A DNA stretch of 64,000 bases from Oceanicola sp. D3 (GTDB lineage Bacteria > Pseudomonadota > Alphaproteobacteria > Rhodobacterales > Rhodobacteraceae): positions 1,488,001 to 1,552,000 of the forward strand of contig NZ_CP040932.1 in NCBI RefSeq assembly GCF_006351965.1, read 5' to 3'. Below the pieces are notes generated by a model. It had not been told where the DNA came from. It worked only from the letters and a program-made list of their open reading frames with translations, and ran no database searches. The position numbers were made by a program, and so were the translations under genes. The number at the start of each line of letters is the position of its first letter. Positions within the stretch are counted from its first letter, which is position 1. This document shows positions 15,634 to 22,974 of the stretch, one piece after another.

Positions 15634-16416
15634 ATGAGCGAAACGGTCATCCGCGCCGAAAATCTTGACCTGACCTTCAAAACGAATGACGGGCCGGTGC
15701 ATGCGCTGAAGGGCGTTTCGCTCGATATCGGCAAGGGCGAGTTCGTCAGCTTTATCGGGCCTTCGGGCTGCGGGAAGACAACTTTTCTGCGTTGCATCGC
15801 GGCGCTCGAAACGCCAACGGGCGGCAGCCTGAGCGTGAACGGGATGACCCCGGAGCAGGCCCGCAAATCAAGGGCTTACGGCTATGTCTTTCAGGCCGCC
15901 GGGCTCTATCCGTGGCGGACCATTGCGGGCAACATCAAGCTGCCGCTGGAGATCATGGGGTTTGACAAGGCCGAGCAGGAAGAGCGCGTGAGAAACGTGC
16001 TGCAACTGGTTGATCTGGAAGGGTTTGGCGGCAAATACCCTTGGCAGCTTTCGGGCGGGATGCAGCAGCGGGCCTCGATTGCACGGGCATTGGCCTTTGA
16101 TGCCGAGATCCTGCTGATGGATGAACCCTTTGGCGCGCTTGACGAGATTGTCCGCGACCATCTGAACGAGCAATTGCTGGCGCTTTGGGCCCGGACGGGC
16201 AAGACGATTGGCTTTGTTACCCATTCCATACCCGAAGCGGTCTATCTCTCAACCAAGATTGTCGTCATGTCGCCGCGCCCGGGGCGGATCTCGGACGTTA
16301 TCGACAGCCCGCTCCCGACCGAAAGGCCGTTGGATATCAGGGACTCGCGGGAGTTTATTGAAGTGGCGCACAGGGTACGTGAGGGGCTGAGAGCGGGGCA
16401 TTCGGATGAGGATTAA
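15634..16416 (+). CDS. ABC transporter ATP-binding protein (nitrate/taurine/pyrimidine type)
   Basis: This 260-residue ATPase energises the adjacent two-permease importer. It carries Walker A FIGPSGCGKTTFLRCIAALE, the Q-loop YVFQAAGLYPW, signature LSGGMQQRASIARALAFD, Walker B ILLMDEPFGALDEI and the switch His in VTHSIPEAVYLS. ATG 15634 has GGAAGAAA 8 nt upstream and gives MSETVIRAENLDL; ATG 15595, overlapping the hydA stop, is a coupled alternative. The subfamily is that of SsuB/ThiZ-like transporters that pair with NMT1/THI5 binding proteins. Its place after hydA suggests uptake of pyrimidines or their breakdown products. Confidence 0.92.
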   Translation: MSETVIRAENLDLTFKTNDGPVHALKGVSLDIGKGEFVSFIGPSGCGKTTFLRCIAALETPTGGSLSVNGMTPEQARKSRAYGYVFQAAGLYPWRTIAGNIKLPLEIMGFDKAEQEERVRNVLQLVDLEGFGGKYPWQLSGGMQQRASIARALAFDAEILLMDEPFGALDEIVRDHLNEQLLALWARTGKTIGFVTHSIPEAVYLSTKIVVMSPRPGRISDVIDSPLPTERPLDIRDSREFIEVAHRVREGLRAGHSDED

Positions 16417-16427
16417 CCCTAAAATGC

Positions 16428-16487
16428 AAAGGGGGCACAACCGATGCACACCCCATGCACAACCCATAGGCATGCGTAGAGCGCATG
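16428..16487 (+). promoter_or_regulatory. Possible leader peptide and hairpin before the first permease
   Basis: The 84-nt gap between ATPase and permease holds AAAGGGGG (16428-16435), a good ribosome-binding site, 8 nt before ATG 16444. That ATG opens an 11-codon frame MHTPCTTHRHA ending at TAG 16477-16479. A hairpin CATGCG (16471-16476)/CGCATG (16482-16487) overlaps its stop. The DNA also reads as three 11-bp units beginning ATGCACACCCC. The frame is in phase with the permease start at 16501, so it is either a leader peptide or a nonsense-interrupted N-terminal extension. Confidence 0.4.
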
Positions 16488-16500
16488 GCTTGGTAAATTA

Positions 16501-17379
16501 ATGCACCGCGCGCTCCCCGTCCTTGCGGTGCTCGCCGTGCTCACCGCCGTCTGGTACCTCGGCGCATGGCGGATGAACACGCCCTGGGCGCTGGCACAGG
16601 CCGAGCGGGCCGGGCAGGAACTTTCTGCCGGAGAGCTCTTTACCGCGACGATGAACCAGGACCGGCCCCGGCTTCCGGCGCCGCATCAGGTGGCCACCGA
16701 GCTGTGGAAGACCACGGGCGACATGGCGCTGCGCGGCAAGGCCCTTTCCAAGCGTTCGCTCATCTACCACGGTGCGATCACCCTTGGCTCCACGCTCACG
16801 GGTTTTGCGCTGGGGGTTGCGCTGGGCATCCTCGGCGCGGTGGCGATCACCTACAGCCGGGTGGCCGAGATGAGCCTGATGCCTTGGGCCATCGTCAGCC
16901 AGACCATCCCGATTGTGGCGCTGGCCCCGATGATCGTGGTCCTTTCCAACGCGGTGGGGATCGAGGGGCGGGGGGTGCCCAAGGCGATTATCTCGGCCTA
17001 CCTGTGCTACTTTCCGGTGATGGTGGGCATGGTGAAGGGGTTGAACTCGCCCTCGCATCAACAGCTCGACCTGCTCAAAACCTACAACGCCAGCGGCGCG
17101 GAGAGCTTCTTCAAACTGCGGCTGCCGGCCTCGATGCCGTATTTCTTTACCTCGATGAAGGTGGCTATCGCCGCGGCATTGGTGGGCACCATCATTGGCG
17201 AATTGCCGACCGGGGCAATCAGCGGGCTGGGTGCGCGCATCTTGATCGGTGATCAGTTCGGCACGCCGCTGGCGATTTGGGCGGCGCTCTTCGCCGCCGC
17301 GATCCTTGCGGGCGTGCTGGTGACGGTGATCGGCGGGGTGCAGGCTGTGGTGCTGAAGCGGATGGGGATGGCGCGATGA
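16501..17379 (+). CDS. ABC transporter permease, BPD type (SsuC/ThiX-like)
   Basis: This is a 292-residue inner-membrane permease. The N-terminal helix is LPVLAVLAVLTAVWYLGAW, followed by a soluble segment and several helices, including ITLGSTLTGFALGVALGILG and PIVALAPMIVV. The EAA-like cytoplasmic loop contacting the ATPase is DLLKTYNASGAESFFKLRLP. ATG 16501 lacks a clear ribosome-binding site, and the preceding leader-like element may govern its translation. It overlaps the second permease by a few bases (ATGATG at 17376-17381), showing coupling. With the ATPase and the NMT1-type binding protein it forms a complete importer next to hydA. Confidence 0.88.
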   Translation: MHRALPVLAVLAVLTAVWYLGAWRMNTPWALAQAERAGQELSAGELFTATMNQDRPRLPAPHQVATELWKTTGDMALRGKALSKRSLIYHGAITLGSTLTGFALGVALGILGAVAITYSRVAEMSLMPWAIVSQTIPIVALAPMIVVLSNAVGIEGRGVPKAIISAYLCYFPVMVGMVKGLNSPSHQQLDLLKTYNASGAESFFKLRLPASMPYFFTSMKVAIAAALVGTIIGELPTGAISGLGARILIGDQFGTPLAIWAALFAAAILAGVLVTVIGGVQAVVLKRMGMAR

Positions 17380-18224
17380 TGGCGGTGGGCGCAGCTCTGG
17401 CCTTCTGGCTGGCGACGTGGGCGTTGAACGTGGCACTGGCCCGCTCGCGCTGGCGCAAGGCCCGCGCGGTGCGGATCGCGGTGCCGGTGATCTTTGGCCT
17501 CGCGGTGCTGGTGCTGTGGCAGGGGCTGGTGCGGGGGCTGGAGGTGAGCCCGGTGATCCTGCCCGCGCCGAGCGACATTGCCGTGACCTTTGCCAACTCG
17601 ACCGAGACGCTCTGGGAAGACTTTGTGCAAACGGTGCTGAAGGGCGCGCTTTCGGGCTACCTGATCGGCTGTGGGGTGGCCTTTGTGACCGCCATCCTGA
17701 TCGACCGGAGCGCCTTTTTGACAGCCGGGCTGCTGCCCATCGGCAATTTCGTTGCCGCCCTGCCGATTGTGGGGATCGCGCCCATCCTCGTCAGCTGGTT
17801 TGGCTTTGACTGGCATTCCAAGGCCGCGGTGGTGGTGGCGATGGTGTTCTTTCCGGTGCTGGTGAACGTGGTGCAGGGGCTGAAGGAAACCGAGGCCATG
17901 CAGCGCGACCTGATGCGCACCTACGCGGCGAGCTATTGGCAGACGATGCTGAAATTGCGGCTGCCCGCCGCCATGCCCTTTGTGTTCAACGGGCTGAAGA
18001 TTGCCACCACGCTGGCGCTGATCGGGGCGATTGTGGCCGAGTACTTCGGCTCGCCGGTGAAGGGCATGGGCTTTCGGATTTCGACCGGGGTGGGGCGGCT
18101 GGCGATTGATCTGGTCTGGGCCGAGATCGCCGTGGCCGCGCTTGTGGGAACGGCCTTTTATGGCATCGTGGCGATGATCGAGAAGTTCGTCACTTTCTGG
18201 CATCCGAGCCAGAGGGTTGGCTGA
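17376..18224 (+). CDS. ABC transporter permease, second BPD-type subunit
   Basis: This 282-residue permease pairs with the preceding one. Transmembrane segments include AVGAALAFWLATWALNVALA, IAVPVIFGLAVLVLWQGLV, GYLIGCGVAFVTAILI and FVAALPIVGIAPILVSWFGF. The EAA loop reads MQRDLMRTYAASYWQTMLKL followed by RLPAAMPFVFNGLKIATTLA. I begin at ATG 17376, overlapping the upstream stop; ATG 17379 is equally possible. The longer frame to 17277 lies inside the first permease and is a shadow. Confidence 0.9.
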   Translation: MMAVGAALAFWLATWALNVALARSRWRKARAVRIAVPVIFGLAVLVLWQGLVRGLEVSPVILPAPSDIAVTFANSTETLWEDFVQTVLKGALSGYLIGCGVAFVTAILIDRSAFLTAGLLPIGNFVAALPIVGIAPILVSWFGFDWHSKAAVVVAMVFFPVLVNVVQGLKETEAMQRDLMRTYAASYWQTMLKLRLPAAMPFVFNGLKIATTLALIGAIVAEYFGSPVKGMGFRISTGVGRLAIDLVWAEIAVAALVGTAFYGIVAMIEKFVTFWHPSQRVG

Positions 18225-18280
18225 TTGGGAGGAAAACCGCGCCGGGGAGCGCATAACGAAGACCAACAAGGAGAGTGAAA

Positions 18281-19270
18281 ATGAAGAAGTTTGTATTGGG
18301 CGCCGGGCTGGCGCTGGCGGCGGGGGCCGCGCAGGCCGCGGATGACGTGACGCTGCAACTCAAGTGGGTCACCCAGGCGCAATTCGCGGGCTACTACGTG
18401 GCGCAGGAGAAGGGCTTTTATGAAGAGGAAGACCTGAACGTCACCATCAAGCCCGGCGGGCCGGATATTGCGCCCGAGCAGGTGATTGCGGGCGGCGGCG
18501 CCGATGTGATCGTGACGTGGATGGCCGCGGGCCTTGCAGCGCGCGAGCGCGGTGTGCCGCTGGTGAACATTGCCCAGCCGTTCAAGAGCGGTGGCTTGCA
18601 GCTGACCTGCCTGAAAGAAACGGGCATCTCCAGCCCCGAGGACTTTGCCGGCAAGACGCTTGGCGTCTGGTTCTTCGGCAATGAGTATCCGTTCTATGCG
18701 TGGATGGCCAAGCTGGGCCTGCCGACCGAGGGCGGCGAAGATGGTGTGGAAGTGCTGAAGCAGGCGTTCAACGTGGATCCGCTGCTGCAAAAGCAGGCCG
18801 ATTGCATCTCGGTGATGACCTACAACGAATACGGCCAGGTGCTGGATGCTGGCATTTCCGAAGATGAGCTGGTGACCTTCAACTACCTCGAGCAGGGCGT
18901 CGGCATGATGGAAGACGGCCTTTACGTGATGGAGGAAAACCTGAGCGACGATGCCTTCAAGGAGAAGATGGTGCGCTTTGTGCGGGCCTCGATGAAGGGC
19001 TGGAAATACGCCGAGGAAAACCCGGATGAAGCCGCGGAGATCGTGGTGGACAACGACGAGACCGGCGCACAGACGCTTGACCATCAGAAATACATGATGA
19101 GCGAAGTGGCCAAGCTGACGGCGGGCTCGAATGGCGCGCTCGCCCCTGCCGATTATGAGCAGACGGTGGCCACGCTGCTTTCGGCGGTGTCGGAAGACAA
19201 CCCGGCGATCACCAAGGAGCCGGAAGGCATGGCCTATACGCTGGAGATCACCGACGAGGCGCTTCAGTAA
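18281..19270 (+). CDS. ABC transporter substrate-binding protein, NMT1/THI5-like
   Basis: The 329-residue periplasmic binding protein starts with a Sec signal (MKKFVLGAGLALAAGAAQA) and has the NMT1/THI5 fold: VTLQLKWVTQAQFAGYYVAQ, then KGFYEEEDLNVTIKPGGPDI, and GKTLGVWFFGNEYPFYAW. Proteins of this type bind pyrimidine-like or aromatic ligands such as hydroxymethylpyrimidine. Next to preTA and hydA the likely ligand is a pyrimidine or ureido compound, which is inference. ATG 18281 has AAGGAGAG 6 nt upstream. It is the last gene of the operon, followed by a palindromic repeat and an intrinsic terminator. Confidence 0.9.
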   Translation: MKKFVLGAGLALAAGAAQAADDVTLQLKWVTQAQFAGYYVAQEKGFYEEEDLNVTIKPGGPDIAPEQVIAGGGADVIVTWMAAGLAARERGVPLVNIAQPFKSGGLQLTCLKETGISSPEDFAGKTLGVWFFGNEYPFYAWMAKLGLPTEGGEDGVEVLKQAFNVDPLLQKQADCISVMTYNEYGQVLDAGISEDELVTFNYLEQGVGMMEDGLYVMEENLSDDAFKEKMVRFVRASMKGWKYAEENPDEAAEIVVDNDETGAQTLDHQKYMMSEVAKLTAGSNGALAPADYEQTVATLLSAVSEDNPAITKEPEGMAYTLEITDEALQ

Positions 19271-19280
19271 GCTGGCGCGA

Positions 19281-19305
19281 GTGGTGGGCAGATTGCCCAC
19301 CCTAC
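19281..19305. repeat. Short palindromic dispersed repeat, copy 1
   Basis: GTGGTGGGCAGATTGCCCAC followed by CCTAC lies 11 nt after the binding protein stop. Its core is an 8-bp inverted repeat GGTGGGCA-GAT-TGCCCACC. A second copy with one mismatch is at 25989-26013 and a degenerate one at 25924-25946. All three lie just past gene ends beside terminators. Confidence 0.75.
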
Positions 19306-19312
19306 AAGACTT

Positions 19313-19342
19313 GGCCCGCCGGGGAGACCGGGCGGGCCTTTT
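19313..19342 (+). terminator. Rho-independent terminator of the pyrimidine/ABC operon
   Basis: GGCCCGCC (19313-19320) pairs with GGCGGGCC (19331-19338) around a 10-nt loop and is followed by TTTT. It lies 43 nt past the stop of the NMT1-type binding protein and ahead of the convergent GIY-YIG gene. Confidence 0.8.
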
Positions 19343-19348
19343 GCTTGA

Positions 19349-19837
19349 TCAGATGGTTTCGAGGTCGATGTCCTTCTTCATCTGCCGCTTGTTGTACCAA
19401 GCTTGGTAATACTGCATCAGCCCGGTTTCGACTGCTTGCCGCTGCTTCTTGTCGCTCTCCCAGCCGGACCATCGCAGGTAAATGCGGCTGTCATTGGTGG
19501 GTTTGGCGCGGTGCGAGATTTTGCCCCAAGGCTCTGTGAGCGCATCCGGCCCGAGGCTGTCTTTGATGCGGTGCCAATGGATCCAGAGTGCGCCGGAGTG
19601 GTCTTCTTTGCTTTTGGTCGGGTCAGCCGGAAGGTAGCTGCGCAGGCGTGCGCGCAACCCGCCAGTGCGCTCGGTTTCGCCGATGTAGAGCACGCGGCCG
19701 ATTTGCAGCGGGCCGGGATCGAGGTTGAAGGCGTAGAAGCCTTCGAAGGTCGGGATCTTCTTGGGGTCTGCGATAAGTTCGGAGAGCCGGTAGGGGGCGC
19801 TCCATTGGATTTTTTGCAGCCAGTCAGGGGCGGACAT
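19349..19837 (-). CDS. GIY-YIG-like nuclease domain protein
   Basis: This 162-residue protein has a GIY-YIG-type core: GFYAFNLD (residues about 33-40, in place of GIY), then VLYIGETERTGGLRARLRSY with the YIG motif and following Arg. The usual later Glu is not obvious to me; candidates lie in ALTEPWGK or QAVETGLMQY. GIY-YIG domains cleave DNA or RNA in repair, restriction and mobile introns, but many small stand-alone members have no known role. It is a single gene convergent with the ABC operon and has no neighbour that suggests a function. It could be non-catalytic. Confidence 0.7.
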   Translation of the reverse strand: MSAPDWLQKIQWSAPYRLSELIADPKKIPTFEGFYAFNLDPGPLQIGRVLYIGETERTGGLRARLRSYLPADPTKSKEDHSGALWIHWHRIKDSLGPDALTEPWGKISHRAKPTNDSRIYLRWSGWESDKKQRQAVETGLMQYYQAWYNKRQMKKDIDLETI

Positions 19838-20000
19838 AGGCGTTCCTTGCGATTGAATCAGGTTTTAGGTGCTCAAATGCAGGACGAGCCTAGCAGGAGG
19901 CCGGGGCCGGGCAAAGTGAATGTAGCGTAACAGCGGCCCGCGCCGCCCCTGTGGGGGCGGGCGTTGGCGGCTGGGTGGGGGCAGGCCGGGCGCGGGGGCG

Positions 20001-20534
20001 TCAGGCCTGATGGTCCAGCTGGCTGGCGGCGCTGCCGGTGTCGTTCAGCGCGGTGATATCCGCCGCAAAGCTGGTGGCAGGCGTTTGCGCCGATGGTGAC
20101 GCGGCTGCGCCCGAGGCACTTGCGCTTTCAACCTGCGCGGCGGAGGCTTCGGCGGCGCGGGCGGCCTCTTCGGCCTTTTCGGCCTGAGCAGCGGCGGCAC
20201 GCGCGGTTTCGGCCTGGCCTTCAGCCTCGGTGGCCTCTTGCGCCTTTTCCAGCGCCTCCTCCTGCAGCCGGAGGATCTCTGCCGTCATAGCGGTGGGGAT
20301 GCGGGCATACTCCTTCAGCGGCGGGGGAGGGCGGCGCTCTCCATCCGGGCCAAGGGCCTCGTCGCGCGCGGTGTCGAGCCCCGGCTTGGCGGCGGCTTCG
20401 GCCTGTTCGGGTGGCCGGATATCGGTTGATTGTGCAGACACCGTATTTTGCCGGTGCCGTGCTGCCAGCACCTGCGCCGGGAGGGCGAGGGACTGCGACG
20501 ATTGACCCTGTGTATCGAGCCTCACCATAGTCAT
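20001..20534 (-). CDS. Hypothetical Ala/Glu-rich protein with coiled-coil region
   Basis: I do not recognise this 177-residue protein. The middle (residues about 85-145) is rich in Ala, Glu and Gln with heptad-like spacing (ILRLQEEALEKAQEATEAEG), suggesting a coiled coil. Both ends are low-complexity and hydrophilic. There is no signal peptide or membrane helix. ATG 20534 is chosen because CAGGAG lies 10 nt upstream; TTG 20543 is too close to it. It is transcribed away from the permease pair, with no operon partner. The composition makes homology calls unreliable. Confidence 0.6.
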   Translation of the reverse strand: MTMVRLDTQGQSSQSLALPAQVLAARHRQNTVSAQSTDIRPPEQAEAAAKPGLDTARDEALGPDGERRPPPPLKEYARIPTAMTAEILRLQEEALEKAQEATEAEGQAETARAAAAQAEKAEEAARAAEASAAQVESASASGAAASPSAQTPATSFAADITALNDTGSAASQLDHQA

Positions 20535-20644
20535 TGTTTTCAAGCTCCTGCGTTAACGGACCCCATATCTGACACGATATATTCATAGGGGTGGGCAAGA
20601 CGTTAACGCCGCCAGCAAAAGTGACGGGATGGTTAATGCCTCGC

Positions 20645-21433
20645 TCAGGTGCGGATCACGAAGCCCCGCGCAATGTGGCGGCGCACGAAGACGATCATCA
20701 GCACGCCGGGCAGCAACGAAAACACCGTCATCGCCATGACGAGGCCGGTATCGGTGCGGAACGAGAAGAGCGCGTTGATCGCCATGGTGATCGGTTTGCC
20801 GCCTGTGCCGGTGAGGATGCGGGCAAACACCACTTCGACCCATGAGAAGATGAAGCAGAAGAAGGCCGCCACCCCGATGCCGGGGGCGATAGCCGGGATC
20901 AGCTTGGTGAAAAAGAAGCCGCGCAGCGACTGGCCGTCGAGAAAGGCGGTTTCGTCAAACTCGCGCGGCACGGCGGAGATGAAGCTTTCCAATATCCAGA
21001 TCGCCACGGGCAGGTTGAAGACGCAGTGCACCAGCGCGATGCCGACAGGCGAGTTCACCAGGCCGACCTTTGAAAACAGGATGAAGATCGGAAGCGAGAG
21101 CACCACGGGCGGGGTGACGCGGAAGGCAAGCATTGCAAACAGCAGGTGCCTGTCGCCGGTGAAACGGTAGCGCGAGAAGGCGTAAGCCGCGGGCAGACCG
21201 GCGGCGAGGCAGAGCGCGACGTTGAGCGAGACGTAGAGGAAGCTGTTGCCGATGGAGGCCACGAGCGCGGGCGACTGGAAGATGTGGATGTAGTTCCGCA
21301 GGGTGAACTGGCCGGGCTCCACCCCGTCACGCGGCAGGGTGGCGGTGAAAGAGAGCATCACGGTTTGCACCAGCGGCAGGGCGATGAAGAGCAGCAGCGC
21401 GGCAAGCGCGAGCATCCGGGTGGCGTGGCTCAT
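20645..21433 (-). CDS. Carbohydrate ABC transporter permease (MalG type)
   Basis: This 262-residue permease has about six membrane helices beginning MLALAALLLFIALPLVQTVM, and a MalG-like EAA loop ESFISAVPREFDETAFLDGQ followed by SLRGFFFTKLIPAIAPGIGV. It overlaps the upstream MalF-like gene by ATGA, so the two are co-translated. No binding protein, ATPase or sugar enzyme is next to the pair, which is unusual because these transporters are nearly always encoded as four-gene sets. Either the other subunits are elsewhere or the locus is a remnant. Confidence 0.88.
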   Translation of the reverse strand: MSHATRMLALAALLLFIALPLVQTVMLSFTATLPRDGVEPGQFTLRNYIHIFQSPALVASIGNSFLYVSLNVALCLAAGLPAAYAFSRYRFTGDRHLLFAMLAFRVTPPVVLSLPIFILFSKVGLVNSPVGIALVHCVFNLPVAIWILESFISAVPREFDETAFLDGQSLRGFFFTKLIPAIAPGIGVAAFFCFIFSWVEVVFARILTGTGGKPITMAINALFSFRTDTGLVMAMTVFSLLPGVLMIVFVRRHIARGFVIRT

Positions 21434-22278
21434 GGGCTGGCCTCGCGGCGGCGGGTGACCTGCACGAAGGCCCAGACCACGGTGATGACGATCAGGAAGT
21501 AGGTCATCGCCCGGGCTGCCGCGGAGCCGTAGGAGAAGCCGTTAATCTCTTCGCCGAGGTCGAGCGAGAGGAAGGTGGTGGCCCCTTGCGGGCCGCCTGC
21601 GTTGATGCGGAAAGCCTCGGTATAGATCATGAAGCTGTCGACGAAGCGCAGCAGCAGCACGATGGTGAGCGCCCCGGCGATCTTGGGCAGTTCGATATGG
21701 CGGAAGATGGCGGCGCGGGAGGCACCGTCTATCTCGGCGGCTTGGTAATAGGGGCGGGGGATGGCGGAGAGCCCGGCGTAGGAGAGGATGACCACGAGGC
21801 CGAGCCAGTGCCATGTGTCCATCGTCACGATCAGCGCCCATGTGTGGAGCGCGGTGAACTTGTAATCGAAGCCGATGGCGGCCAGCGGGCCGGAGAGGAG
21901 GCCGCCGGGGGAGACGAGCGAAAGCCACATGCCGGGGATCATGTTCCACGGCACCACCAGCGGCAGGGCGAGGGCCATGAGGTAGAGCGTGGGGTGCCGG
22001 GTGGAGCGCAGCAGTAGGGCCACGGCGATGCCCAGCGGTATCTGGATCGAGAGTACGATGGCAGAAAAAAGCGCCGAGCGGGCAAGGCTGGCCCAGAAGC
22101 GCTGCGAGGTGATGATCTCTTCATACCATTCCAGCCCGATCCAGTAGCGGCTTTCGAGGGTGAAGATGTCGTGAAGGGAATAGTTGAGCACCGTCAGCAG
22201 CGGCAGCACCGCAACAAAGCCCATGACCGCGACGGCGGGCAACACCAAGAACCATGCGCGATTGCGCTGCGGGCTCAT
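21430..22278 (-). CDS. Carbohydrate ABC transporter permease (MalF type)
   Basis: This 282-residue permease starts MSPQRNRAWFLVLPAVAVMG, typical of the short MalF/UgpA class. It has SLHDIFTLESRYWIGLEWYE in the first periplasmic loop and the EAA loop PYYQAAEIDGASRAAIFRHI followed by ELPKIAGALTIVLLL. ATG 22278 is chosen over the open frame reaching 22377, whose N-terminus is not permease-like. It overlaps the MalG-type gene. The first loop resembles polyol and alpha-glucoside systems, but substrate cannot be inferred without the binding protein. A Nudix gene is divergent 161 nt away. Confidence 0.88.
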   Translation of the reverse strand: MSPQRNRAWFLVLPAVAVMGFVAVLPLLTVLNYSLHDIFTLESRYWIGLEWYEEIITSQRFWASLARSALFSAIVLSIQIPLGIAVALLLRSTRHPTLYLMALALPLVVPWNMIPGMWLSLVSPGGLLSGPLAAIGFDYKFTALHTWALIVTMDTWHWLGLVVILSYAGLSAIPRPYYQAAEIDGASRAAIFRHIELPKIAGALTIVLLLRFVDSFMIYTEAFRINAGGPQGATTFLSLDLGEEINGFSYGSAAARAMTYFLIVITVVWAFVQVTRRREASP

Positions 22279-22439
22279 GTTTGGTGGGCGTCGGTGGTTA
22301 ACATGTGACACAAAAGAGGGCCGCCTCGACCCCCTGTCAAGCCAGCGGAGCGGTGGGAACCCGGCAAAACTTTGCAATTTGTTAACGAATGCCCTATTTA
22401 AGTATCTTAAGGAAAAAGAAGACTATCGGCAGGTTCACG

Positions 22440-22898
22440 ATGATCAGACACGTCCGTCTCGCTTGGGACGAATTTTTGCGCCCTATGCTGCAGCGCCCGC
22501 CGCGTTTGCAGGTTGCAGCGCTGTGCTATCGTCGGACCGAGGGCGAGAAAGAAGTTTTGCTCGTCACCAGCCGGGGCACGGGCCGCTGGATCATTCCCAA
22601 GGGCTGGCCGATGCGCGGCAAGGACTCTGCCGGGGCGGCGCTTCAGGAAGCCTGGGAAGAGGCCGGGGTGCGCAGCCGGAAGGTGTCCAAGAAGGCGATT
22701 GGCAGCTACACCTACGAAAAGACCCATGATGACGGCTGGGGCGTGCCGGTGGAAACGCTGGTTTACCCCGTTGCGGTGGAAGAACTGGCCGCGGATTTCC
22801 CCGAGGCCAGCGAGCGCAAGCGCATGTGGGTGAGCCCCGATGAGGCGGCCAATATGGTGCGGGAACCGGAATTGCAGGACATTTTGCGCGCGCTTTGA
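22440..22898 (+). CDS. Nudix hydrolase with altered Nudix box
   Basis: This 152-residue Nudix-fold protein should hydrolyse nucleoside-diphosphate-linked substrates or inositol/alarmone-type polyphosphates. The box region reads PKGWPMRGKDSAGAALQEAW followed by EEAGV. Compared with Gx5Ex7REUxEExGU, the first Glu is Lys and the Arg is Gln, while the metal-binding EExGU half is intact. The PKGWP lead-in resembles diphosphoinositol-polyphosphate-type Nudix proteins. ATG 22440 (MIRHVRLAWDEFLRPM) has AGG 6 nt upstream; ATG 22389 is in frame but unsupported. It is followed 76 nt later by the phosphate transporter gene, which may be functionally linked. Confidence 0.87.
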   Translation: MIRHVRLAWDEFLRPMLQRPPRLQVAALCYRRTEGEKEVLLVTSRGTGRWIIPKGWPMRGKDSAGAALQEAWEEAGVRSRKVSKKAIGSYTYEKTHDDGWGVPVETLVYPVAVEELAADFPEASERKRMWVSPDEAANMVREPELQDILRAL

Positions 22899-22974
22899 CC
22901 CGCCTGGCCGGTTGACACCATGAGCGCCTGCGGGAAGAACACCCTCCAATGCAATTGGGGGAGAGAGGCCGACT

